From NCBI GenBank assembly GCA_937911325.1, contig CALDSD010000071.1:1-42337 (forward strand): a DNA stretch of 42,337 nucleotides, read 5' to 3'. Numbering within the stretch: the first letter of the stretch is position 1; each line of letters opens with the position of its first letter. The position numbers were made by a program, and so were the translations under genes. Source of the DNA: an uncultured Neomegalonema sp. (GTDB taxonomy: Bacteria; Pseudomonadota; Alphaproteobacteria; Rhodobacterales; Rhodobacteraceae). Positions 16,576 through 23,396 of this stretch are shown piece after piece. Below the pieces are notes generated by a model. That model saw nothing but the letters and a program-made list of their open reading frames with translations, was not told where the DNA came from and made no database searches.

Positions 16576-17787
16576 ATGGACTTCAACCTTTCCGCCGAGT
16601 GCGAAGACTATCGCCGACGCGTCGCCCGGTTTGTTGAGGACGAGATCCTTCCGGTCGAAGCCGATCGGGAGAACTGGGACGCCTATGAGAACATCGCGCC
16701 CGATCCGCTGCGCGCGCTGCAACTCAAGGCTCAGGAACAGGGGCTTTGGGCGCCGAACGTGTCCAAGGATCTTGGTGGGCTCGGGTTGCCCTTTGTCGGG
16801 CTCGCCGCGTCCTATGAAGAGATGAACCGCTCGATCTTCGGCCCGGTCTGTTTCAACGCGGCGGCGCCGGACGACGGGAACATGCGGGTCGTTTCGCAAG
16901 TTGGAACGCCGGCGCAGAAGACGGCATGGCTGCAGCCTGTCGTCAACGGCGACGTGAGATCGGCGTTTTGCATGACGGAGCCGCATCCGGGGTCAGGGTC
17001 GGACCCGACGATGATGTTGACGCGCGCCGAAAAACGAAACGACCGCTACGTGGTCACCGGGCGCAAGTGGTACATCACCGGGGCTGGCGTTGCGCAGAAA
17101 TTCATCTTGATGGCGCGCACGTCGGAGGATCCGCGAAAGGGCCTGACGGCCTTTTTGTTCGACGCGGATCAGCCCGGATGGCGGATCGAGCGCCGGATCC
17201 CCATCATGGGGCCAGAAGAACATGGCGGGCATTGCGAGCTGATATTCGACGGGCTCGAGATCCCGTTCGAGAACGTCTTGATGCAAGAGGGCGACGGTTT
17301 GAAAGTCACGCAGATCCGTCTTGGCCCGGCGCGTCTGACCCATTGCATGCGTTGGCTGGGGCTCGCCAAACGCTGCATGGAGATCGCCGCCGCCTACGCG
17401 GCCGAGCGGCAAGGTTTCGGCGTGCGGCTCAAAGACCGCGAAAGCGTCCAGATCCGCCTCGGCGACATCGCGCACCGGATCGAGGTCGGACGCTTGCTGA
17501 CGATGAAGGCCGCCTGGCTGCTCGATCAGGGCGACAGAGCGAAAACGGCGGTGTCGATGGCCAAGATCCATGTCGCCGACACGCTCCACGTGGCTGCCGA
17601 CGGGTGCCTGCAAATCTGCGGGGCTCGAGGATACTCGAAAGACACTGTGTTGGAGTGGATCTACCGCTATGCGCGTCAGGCGCGATTGGTCGACGGCGCT
17701 GACGAGGTCCACAAGATGGTGATCGCAAACGCCTATGGGGCGGAGGGTCCAGACTTGTGGCGGTGGCAGGCGCGTCCGCAACGATAG
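16576..17787 (+). CDS. Acyl-CoA dehydrogenase (ACAD10/11-like)
   Basis: A 403-residue FAD-dependent acyl-CoA dehydrogenase that introduces an alpha-beta double bond into an acyl-CoA. It has an N-terminal helical domain, then the FAD blocks SAFCMTEPHPGSGSDP and TGRKWYITGA, the AAAYAAERQGFG block, and a C-terminal helical domain with QICGARGYSKD. The loop that carries the catalytic base in many homologues reads RLVDGADEVHK, Asp for the usual Glu-Gly-Thr, as in the ACAD10/11 branch. ATG 16576 has GGAG upstream. It begins 9 bases after the membrane protein and completes the four-gene run SDR-BenE-membrane protein-ACAD. Confidence 0.92.
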   Translation: MDFNLSAECEDYRRRVARFVEDEILPVEADRENWDAYENIAPDPLRALQLKAQEQGLWAPNVSKDLGGLGLPFVGLAASYEEMNRSIFGPVCFNAAAPDDGNMRVVSQVGTPAQKTAWLQPVVNGDVRSAFCMTEPHPGSGSDPTMMLTRAEKRNDRYVVTGRKWYITGAGVAQKFILMARTSEDPRKGLTAFLFDADQPGWRIERRIPIMGPEEHGGHCELIFDGLEIPFENVLMQEGDGLKVTQIRLGPARLTHCMRWLGLAKRCMEIAAAYAAERQGFGVRLKDRESVQIRLGDIAHRIEVGRLLTMKAAWLLDQGDRAKTAVSMAKIHVADTLHVAADGCLQICGARGYSKDTVLEWIYRYARQARLVDGADEVHKMVIANAYGAEGPDLWRWQARPQR

Positions 17788-17892
17788 ACTCGCCTTTGAC
17801 GGCGATCAAAGCAGCGCGGGCCAAGCACAGGCTAAACGACCTAGGAAAAACCTGCTGGTGCAAAGCGGCAGGCCAGAGTGGAAAGGTGGGAC

Positions 17893-18705
17893 ATGCAGGA
17901 TCAGGCGACGACGAAACCGGCGGAGGCAAACCCAAACGCGCCGACACAGGAGACCGTCCTGTCCGTTCATCACTACACGGATCGCTTGTTCAAATTCCGG
18001 ATCACGCGGCCGGCGAGGTTCCGGTTTCGCTCAGGCGAGTTCGTGATGATCGGCCTGCCGCAGGAGAACGGTCGGCCGCTGTTGCGCGCGTACTCGGTCG
18101 CCAGCCCGGCCTGGGATGAGACGCTCGAGTTCTACTCCATCAAGGTTCCGGATGGTCCACTGACCTCGCGCCTGCAGAAGATCGAGCCTGGCGACAAAAT
18201 CCTGTTGGCGCGCAAACCCACTGGCACGCTGGTGCTCGATGCGCTGACCCCGGGCAAACGGCTCTATATGTTTTCAACCGGCACCGGCGTCGCACCGTTC
18301 GCCAGCGTGATGCGGGATCCCGAAACATACGAGATGTTCGAGAAAGTGGTGCTCACCCATACCTGCCGTTTAAAGGCCGAGTTGGAATACGGGTTGGAGT
18401 TGGCGCGGGATGTTCTCGACGACCCGCTCGTCGGCGAGGAGGCGCGAGAGAAATTCGTCCACTATGCAAGCTGCACGCGCGAACCGTACCCGGTTCAAGG
18501 GCGAATCACGACGCTGATCGAACACGGAAAGCTGTTCAAGGACATCGGCGCGCCGCCTTTGAACCCCGCCGAGGACCGGGTGATGATCTGCGGGTCGATG
18601 GCGATGCTTCAGTCTGTGAAGGCGGTGGTTGAGGCCGCCGGCCTCAAAGAGGGATCGAACTCCAGCCCTGGAGACTACGTGATCGAACGCGCCTTCGTGG
18701 GGTAA
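17893..18705 (+). CDS. fpr: Ferredoxin/flavodoxin-NADP+ reductase
   Basis: A 270-residue FAD enzyme of the bacterial subclass I FPR type. The FAD-binding RAYSVAS motif, GPLTSRLQ and the nicotinamide-domain STGTGVAPF are intact. The C-terminus YVIERAFVG is typical, with its terminal tail after the aromatic-to-Ala position. It transfers electrons between NADPH and ferredoxin or flavodoxin, often for oxidative-stress defence or biosynthetic reductases. ATG 17893 with AAAGGTGGG is preferred over the upstream GTG at 17878. It is 105 bp after the acyl-CoA dehydrogenase and may have its own promoter. Confidence 0.93.
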   Translation: MQDQATTKPAEANPNAPTQETVLSVHHYTDRLFKFRITRPARFRFRSGEFVMIGLPQENGRPLLRAYSVASPAWDETLEFYSIKVPDGPLTSRLQKIEPGDKILLARKPTGTLVLDALTPGKRLYMFSTGTGVAPFASVMRDPETYEMFEKVVLTHTCRLKAELEYGLELARDVLDDPLVGEEAREKFVHYASCTREPYPVQGRITTLIEHGKLFKDIGAPPLNPAEDRVMICGSMAMLQSVKAVVEAAGLKEGSNSSPGDYVIERAFVG

Positions 18706-18729
18706 GGCTGCGGCTAAACCACTTGAAAA

Positions 18730-18760
18730 ACTGAAAAAACTGGCGGCGCTCAGCGGCGCC
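18730..18760 (-). terminator. Intrinsic terminator of the small minus-strand ORF
   Basis: Read on the minus strand, GGCGC-N6-GCGCC (18760-18745) is followed within a few bases by a run of six Ts and then a second T-run (CAGTTTTTTCAG). This looks like a rho-independent terminator for a minus-strand transcript overlapping the end of the 34-residue ORF. The plus-strand fpr transcript may also end here, but lacks a T-run. Confidence 0.5.
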
Positions 18761-18854
18761 GATCGTCTTTCACCCGGATGGGCACCGGCTGGGGAGCTGG
18801 TTTCGGCGTCAGACGCTCGATCAAATCGGATAGGGCTTCGAGAAGCTTACCCAT
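18750..18854 (-). CDS. Possible 34-residue microprotein
   Basis: The minus-strand frame from ATG 18854 to TGA 18750 encodes 34 residues: an amphipathic helix (MGKLLEALSDLIERL), a proline-rich linker (TPKPAPQPVP) and a basic tail (RVKDDRRR). GGAG lies about 13 bases upstream, further than ideal. The frame ends inside a hairpin that is followed by T-runs, as expected for a short monocistronic gene. It fills the otherwise empty 348-bp gap between fpr and the AIPR gene. No family recognised; whether it is translated is inference. Confidence 0.45.
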   Translation of the reverse strand: MGKLLEALSDLIERLTPKPAPQPVPIRVKDDRRR

Positions 18855-18906
18855 CAGTTCTCTGCTCCACTGCTCAACTTACGGCTCTGCGCCTGCGGCG
18901 TTTCAC

Positions 18907-18925
18907 ACCGCAATATTTGTGCGGT
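18907..18925. promoter_or_regulatory. Inverted repeat upstream of the small ORF and AIPR gene
   Basis: The perfect arms ACCGCA (18907-18912) and TGCGGT (18920-18925) around an AT-rich 7-base spacer lie in the gap between the divergent 34-residue ORF and the AIPR gene. GC drops here relative to its surroundings, as in promoters. The rest of 18855-19053 shows no further recognisable element. Confidence 0.3.
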
Positions 18926-19053
18926 TATTGCGGCGCGTCAACGCCCAGTTTCCATATGTTACTTTTGCGTCATCTGATCACAGACGACGTTGAGCGCCTC
19001 AGGCCTTCTTGCGTGCTTGCCTGGGCGGCAGGGGCGCCGCATAAGCTCGCGCG

Positions 19054-20934
19054 ATGGATCCAAGGTTAACGGACGCTCTGCGCCGCTTTGCGCGCAATGA
19101 AATCGATCTCTTCTCGACCCCGTTCGGGTTGGGCGAAGACCATGACCTCGGTTCGCCTCTCTCCGCGCCTCCGATCCTCAATCCGACGGATCCTGAGACG
19201 TTCAAGCGTTTCGCCGTCTGCCTCGCCATTCATCGGCTCGATATCCCGGCCGTTTCTTATGACGAAGCGTTCATGGACGACGCGGGCGAAGGGTTCGCCA
19301 TTGACGGCGCGGCGATCGCGGTGGGCGATGAACCGATCTTTGACGTCGAAACCGCGCGGGCCGCGGCGCTGGAGGCGGCCGAGGCAGGAGATCCGGATCA
19401 TCCCGGCGCACGTGCGCTTCGAGCGCGGCTGCTGCTTGTTCATGCGATCGCGAGCGAAGAGCTCTCGGTTGGGGAGATCGACCGTTTCGGACAAGACGCG
19501 CAGATGCTGCTCACCCGAGAGCCTGACGCGATCACCGCGACCTCGATCGAGTTGGGCCGCATCGCCGCGTTGATTTCGGCGATGCGAGACGCCCCGCGGC
19601 GCGCCCAGGCCGCGTTTTCGCCGCGCGTCGACCTTGTGTTGGCGTTCAGCGGCGGTTGGTCCTCCAGCCCTCGGGCGCAGGCGGCGATCGAGGTGCGTCT
19701 GGCGGATCTGCGCGCGGCTCTGCCCGGCGCCGAGTGCCGTTTGCATGTCTGGGATGCGGACGATTTGAACGCCGCATATGAGCGGGTCGCGCTCTCGACG
19801 GTCGGGGTTTTGCGCGACGCGCGTCTGCTGCCGCTGCCAAAGGGCCCCGCCATGGGGTGGATCGGCTATGCGCCGGCCGCCTCGGTCGTGGATTTGATCT
19901 TGGCGCCGGACGGCGCTCCGGATCAGCGTCTCTTCTACGACAATGTGCGCCACTATCTGGGCGAAAGCGCGAAGTCGAACCCAGGCGCCGCGGGCTTGAC
20001 GCGCTCGCTCGCCGCCGGGGAGTCGCAAGAGGTCGTGCTGCGTCATAACGGCGTGACGGTGGTCGCCAGAGAAGCTCAGTTTGACGAGCAGGAGGGTGAC
20101 CTGATGGTGCGCGAGTACCAGATCGTCAACGGCGCTCAGACGGCGTTCACGCTGTTTGCGAACCAGGCCAAGCTCGACCAGGCGCATGTTCCGATCAAGA
20201 TCGTCGTGACCGAGGACGAGCGCGTCAAAGACGGCGTCGTCCTGGGCGCCAACACGCAATCCGCCGTCGACCGGTTCGACATGTTGGCGCGGCGGCCCGA
20301 ACTGCGCGCGCTGCAACATGGTTTCGAAGCCATTCCCCCGGGCGCGCCGGAGAAGCTCTGGCTGCAACGTCGGCGCGAGGAGCCGTTTCGAGGCCGCGTG
20401 AACCCGCAACGGGTTTTGACGCCTCGCCAGTTGATGGAGGGCTTCGCTGCGACCGTTATGGGCGCGCCGCATCGGGTGCACGACAACGCGCCGCAGCTGC
20501 TCGAAGACGTGCCGGGCAAGATCTTTCAACGCGACCACGATCCCATGGTCTATCTGGCGGTCGGCTGGCTGATCGTCGCCGGGAGGCGATGGTCCGAACG
20601 CCGGGAAGAGCGTTGGGCGGACCGGGTCGGCGAAGGTCGATCCGACGCGTTCCCGGCGCGGTATCAGTTTCTCTATGCGCTCTATCGTCTGACCGACCCG
20701 GATCCTGACGCGCCGGACGTGTTGCGGTCCGATCGGGCGGCTGCGCGATATCGGCGGATCGCGGAGATCTTCTCGGCGCGAGAAGGCGCCGCGCTGACCG
20801 ACCTGGCGGGTGTGATCGTTCGCGAAGCCGCGGGGGCGGAGGGGCTCTCGCGGGACGTCGTCCGCCGAGTGGGTTTCACCGACGCTGTGAAAGAACTGGT
20901 CAATGAGGCGCGGACACAACTCTATCGGAGCTGA
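19054..20934 (+). CDS. AIPR-family (abortive infection / phage-resistance type) protein
   Basis: A 626-residue protein. The central part matches the AIPR (PF10592) pattern: WIGYAPAASVVDL, LFYDNVRHYLGE (293-304), a shortened HNGVTVVA block (331-338, the usual NNGIT), then YQIVNGAQTAFTLF (355-368) and LGANTQSAVD. The N-terminal ~280 residues contain helical and Rossmann-like stretches but no motif I can name. AIPR proteins are known from plasmid and chromosomal phage-abortive-infection loci; their mechanism is poorly defined. ATG 19054 lacks a clear ribosome-binding site. A metal-dependent EEP-fold nuclease/phosphatase gene begins 6 bases after its stop, so the two are almost certainly co-expressed. 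Confidence 0.8.
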   Translation: MDPRLTDALRRFARNEIDLFSTPFGLGEDHDLGSPLSAPPILNPTDPETFKRFAVCLAIHRLDIPAVSYDEAFMDDAGEGFAIDGAAIAVGDEPIFDVETARAAALEAAEAGDPDHPGARALRARLLLVHAIASEELSVGEIDRFGQDAQMLLTREPDAITATSIELGRIAALISAMRDAPRRAQAAFSPRVDLVLAFSGGWSSSPRAQAAIEVRLADLRAALPGAECRLHVWDADDLNAAYERVALSTVGVLRDARLLPLPKGPAMGWIGYAPAASVVDLILAPDGAPDQRLFYDNVRHYLGESAKSNPGAAGLTRSLAAGESQEVVLRHNGVTVVAREAQFDEQEGDLMVREYQIVNGAQTAFTLFANQAKLDQAHVPIKIVVTEDERVKDGVVLGANTQSAVDRFDMLARRPELRALQHGFEAIPPGAPEKLWLQRRREEPFRGRVNPQRVLTPRQLMEGFAATVMGAPHRVHDNAPQLLEDVPGKIFQRDHDPMVYLAVGWLIVAGRRWSERREERWADRVGEGRSDAFPARYQFLYALYRLTDPDPDAPDVLRSDRAAARYRRIAEIFSAREGAALTDLAGVIVREAAGAEGLSRDVVRRVGFTDAVKELVNEARTQLYRS

Positions 20935-20940
20935 ACAGCC

Positions 20941-22008
20941 ATGATCCGGATGGCGACGTTGAACCTCTACCATTGGGCGGCGCCTGGGATCTGGTGGTAC
21001 GCGCGTCGTGACGCCAACTCCGAAGGCGATGATCAGTCTGTCCACGACGCGTCGAGCTGGAACGGCAAACAGGCGTGGCTTCGCAGTTTGCTTGGCGACA
21101 TGGACGCGGATCTGGTCGGGTTCCAGGAAGTGGTGAGCGTCGACAGCTTGCGTGAGCTTTGCGCCGAAGAGGGGTATCCGCATTTCGCCACGGTCGACGC
21201 GCCGATCATAGAGGGTGGAGACGTCTATGTGCGCCCTGTGCAGGCGCTTGCATCGCGAACGCCCTTTGAGGCTGAGGCGTTCGTCGCCCCGGACGGCTTC
21301 GCTGAAGAGGCGGGCCTGAAGCCTGATTGGCGCATCCGCCGCCCGGCTGTGAAAGCAACCCTGGCGCTGCCTGGAGTTGGCGAGACGCTGGTCTATGTCT
21401 GCCATCTCAAATCAAAGGGGGCGGAGCCGAGGAACTTAAGATTTGAAGAGAGGACGCCTCTGCAGCGCCAAGTCCGAGACACCGTCGCGGCGATCTCCCG
21501 AGGCCATGTGAAGGCGACGATGCAGCGAACCGCCGAGGCGTCCGCGCTCTATCACGAAGCGCTTGCGCGCGTTGCGGAAGATCCAGACCGGCCCATTGTT
21601 GTGATGGGCGATTTGAACGATGATCCCGGATCGCCTGCGCTCGAAGCGCTTGCTGCGACCAGCTCTCCCAAATCGATCGGCGGCGTGGACCTGGCGGACA
21701 TCGATCCCGCGTCCCGGGCCGCGATCGCTGATCACGTCGAACGTTGCCGCTTGTTCGACGCTTGGAGACTGTGCCCCCGAGATCCTCTGCGGGAGGCGCG
21801 GCAGGACACGCATATCGGGTCTCGCGGCGCGTCGGTTCTCGATTACATTCTGGTGTCCAACGCGCTGAACCCGCACAATCCGGATGCTGTCGCCAGCGTC
21901 GTCCGGCATCAGGTCTACTCGGCTCATTTCCGGGGACTCGGCGGCGACGCGTCAAACAGCGACCATGCTGCGGTGGTCGTCGAGATCGCGCCGCGCCAAA
22001 CTGCGTAG
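20941..22008 (+). CDS. Endonuclease/exonuclease/phosphatase (EEP, DNase I-fold) family protein
   Basis: A 355-residue EEP-superfamily enzyme. The fold signature is complete in order: ATLNLYHW (Asn8), DLVGFQEV (metal-binding Glu63), VCHLKSKG, VVMGDLNDDPGSPALEAL (catalytic Asp and Asn), LDYILVS and SNSDHAAVVVEI (catalytic His). No signal peptide is seen, so it is probably cytoplasmic. The superfamily includes DNases, RNases and lipid or sugar phosphatases, so nuclease activity is possible but not established. It lies 6 bases after the AIPR gene and 28 before the protease gene. The AIPR coupling makes a nucleic-acid substrate the most interesting hypothesis. Confidence 0.88.
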   Translation: MIRMATLNLYHWAAPGIWWYARRDANSEGDDQSVHDASSWNGKQAWLRSLLGDMDADLVGFQEVVSVDSLRELCAEEGYPHFATVDAPIIEGGDVYVRPVQALASRTPFEAEAFVAPDGFAEEAGLKPDWRIRRPAVKATLALPGVGETLVYVCHLKSKGAEPRNLRFEERTPLQRQVRDTVAAISRGHVKATMQRTAEASALYHEALARVAEDPDRPIVVMGDLNDDPGSPALEALAATSSPKSIGGVDLADIDPASRAAIADHVERCRLFDAWRLCPRDPLREARQDTHIGSRGASVLDYILVSNALNPHNPDAVASVVRHQVYSAHFRGLGGDASNSDHAAVVVEIAPRQTA

Positions 22009-22036
22009 CCATGCAAAGCAATACGGGAGGGAGAGA

Positions 22037-22663
22037 ATGGCGCTCAGTTCCAGACGATTGAGCGTCCTCGCCATCGTGGTGGCTTTCGCGCTCGGATCCG
22101 TTCTCGACGTCCGAGCCGAGGGGCCGGATGAGGGTTTCCTCGAGTATGCGCCATCAAGAGCCTTCGCCGCCCCCGCGGCGCATTCGAGAGCTGTTTCCTT
22201 ACGGATCAAGAACGAGCTTCAGCAGGAGCGCAATTGGTGTTGGGCGGCTGTGGCGAGACAACTGATCGCTCGCCGCAAAGGAGCCAGAGCGCCGTTTCAG
22301 TGTGAGTTGGCGGCGCGGCTCAAGGGCGTGCGCGCCTCTTCATGCTGCCTCGGCGCCGTTGCGTGTCGAGGCACGGCGACGCTGGAGGAGCTCTCGCTTT
22401 TGCTGGGCCGCGAAGGCGTGCGGAGCCGCAGGATCTTCAATCCCACTCCAGCTGCGCTGTCAGCCGAGTTGTCAGCCGGACGGGCGCTTGTCGTCGGCCT
22501 TCGCGAGCCCAATCGTCCCCGACATCTCGTCGTCGTCCGCGGCATTCAGTGGCGGAACGGCGCGCCCGAGCTTTTGATCAACGACCCCGAAGGTCGGCGA
22601 CCGGCGCGTATGTCCTATGCCGACATCTCCCGTTTCTGGGACGCTGTGTTGGCGGTTGAGTAG
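22037..22663 (+). CDS. Exported papain-like cysteine protease
   Basis: A 208-residue protein. It has a Sec signal peptide (RRLSVLAIVVAFALGSVL, probable cut after VRA). The papain-like catalytic core has ERNWCWAAVA with nucleophile Cys68, the histidine in RPRHLVVVRG (His163) and Asn/Asp in LLINDPEG (182-183), as in C39/C70-type peptidases. Four further cysteines (QCELA, SSCC, VACRG) suggest disulfides outside the cytoplasm. A strong GGGAGGGAGAGA precedes ATG 22037. It follows the EEP gene by 28 bp on the same strand and may share its transcript, though its exported location differs from its two upstream neighbours. Confidence 0.78.
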   Translation: MALSSRRLSVLAIVVAFALGSVLDVRAEGPDEGFLEYAPSRAFAAPAAHSRAVSLRIKNELQQERNWCWAAVARQLIARRKGARAPFQCELAARLKGVRASSCCLGAVACRGTATLEELSLLLGREGVRSRRIFNPTPAALSAELSAGRALVVGLREPNRPRHLVVVRGIQWRNGAPELLINDPEGRRPARMSYADISRFWDAVLAVE

Positions 22664-22763
22664 GTCGCTTGGAGAAATGCGCCACCTCACGCAACCGTGC
22701 GCTGCTTTTTTGAAACGATCGGTTTAAAAGGCGGTCGTCATCAAGCCTCCAAGGAGCCGACCT

Positions 22764-23300
22764 ATGCTAATTCCTGATCAAGCCGCCCCAGCCCTGAACG
22801 TGCCGACCGTCGCACATGGCGCATTCGACCTCGCGTCCGCGCGACCTGAGCGCATGACGTTGGTCAACTTTTATCGCGGGCTGCATTGCCCGATCTGCGC
22901 AAAGTACCTGGCTGAGCTCGAAGAGCAGGCTCCGGCTTTCGCCGAGCGCGGCGTTGACGTCATCGCCGTCAGCACCGATCCGATGGACCGCGCGCAGGGC
23001 ATGGTCGACAAGATCAGCGCGAAGCATCTGAAGATCGGATATGACCTTCCCCTTAACGTGGCGAAGGAGTGGGGGCTTTATCTGTCGCAATCCAAGGGCG
23101 CGACCTCGATAGGCATTGAAGAATCGCCCATCTTCGCCGAGCCGGGCTTGTTCCTTGTGCGCAATGACAACCGCGTCTTCTACGCCTCGGTTCAGTCGAT
23201 GCCGTTCGCCCGGCCGAAATACGCAGAGCTCGTCGGCGCGCTCGATTTCGTCATCGCCAACGACTATCCGGCGCGCGGCACATACACTGGCGCGGTGTAA
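22764..23300 (+). CDS. Peroxiredoxin-like (AhpC/TSA-type) thioredoxin-fold protein
   Basis: A 178-residue thioredoxin-fold protein of the AhpC/TSA peroxiredoxin-like group. NFYRGLHCPICAKYL carries Cys42 and Cys45 in a CPIC motif at the peroxidatic position, followed by VDVIAVSTDP and a C-terminal dimer region (PARPKYAELVGALDFVI-like block). The CxxC arrangement suggests an atypical thiol peroxidase or a disulfide reductase. ATG 22764 follows AAGGAGCC. It stands alone, convergent with the RamA-like gene. Peroxide detoxification is the expected role, not proven. Confidence 0.85.
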   Translation: MLIPDQAAPALNVPTVAHGAFDLASARPERMTLVNFYRGLHCPICAKYLAELEEQAPAFAERGVDVIAVSTDPMDRAQGMVDKISAKHLKIGYDLPLNVAKEWGLYLSQSKGATSIGIEESPIFAEPGLFLVRNDNRVFYASVQSMPFARPKYAELVGALDFVIANDYPARGTYTGAV

Positions 23301-23312
23301 GTCCTCGTTGCT

Positions 23313-23336
23313 CCCTCCCGCTTGTTGACGGGAGGG
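23313..23336. terminator. Hairpin after the peroxiredoxin-like gene
   Basis: CCCTCCCG (23313-23320) and CGGGAGGG (23329-23336) form a perfect 8-bp stem with an 8-base loop, 13 bp after the peroxiredoxin-like stop. No T-run follows, but the stem is strong and lies between convergent genes. Confidence 0.5.
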
Positions 23337-23369
23337 GCGCATCGACTGGTCGTCGGCATGTGTGTCTCA

Positions 23370-23396
23370 GCGGCTGAAAAGGCGGGGGTCAGCCGC
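23370..23396 (-). terminator. Hairpin at the stop codon of the RamA-like gene
   Basis: GCGGCTGA (23370-23377) and TCAGCCGC (23389-23396) form a perfect 8-bp stem around an 11-base loop. On the minus strand the first arm contains the TGA stop of the RamA-like gene, so the hairpin begins in the last codons. There is no clear T-run, so a terminator or mRNA 3' end-stabiliser role is inferred. Confidence 0.4.

Noticed and set aside
19066-21405. A 779-codon open frame on the minus strand across the AIPR and EEP genes
   Set aside because: It is antisense to two genes with clear family motifs, and its translation is Arg/His/Gln-rich without recognisable domains, as expected for a GC-rich shadow frame.
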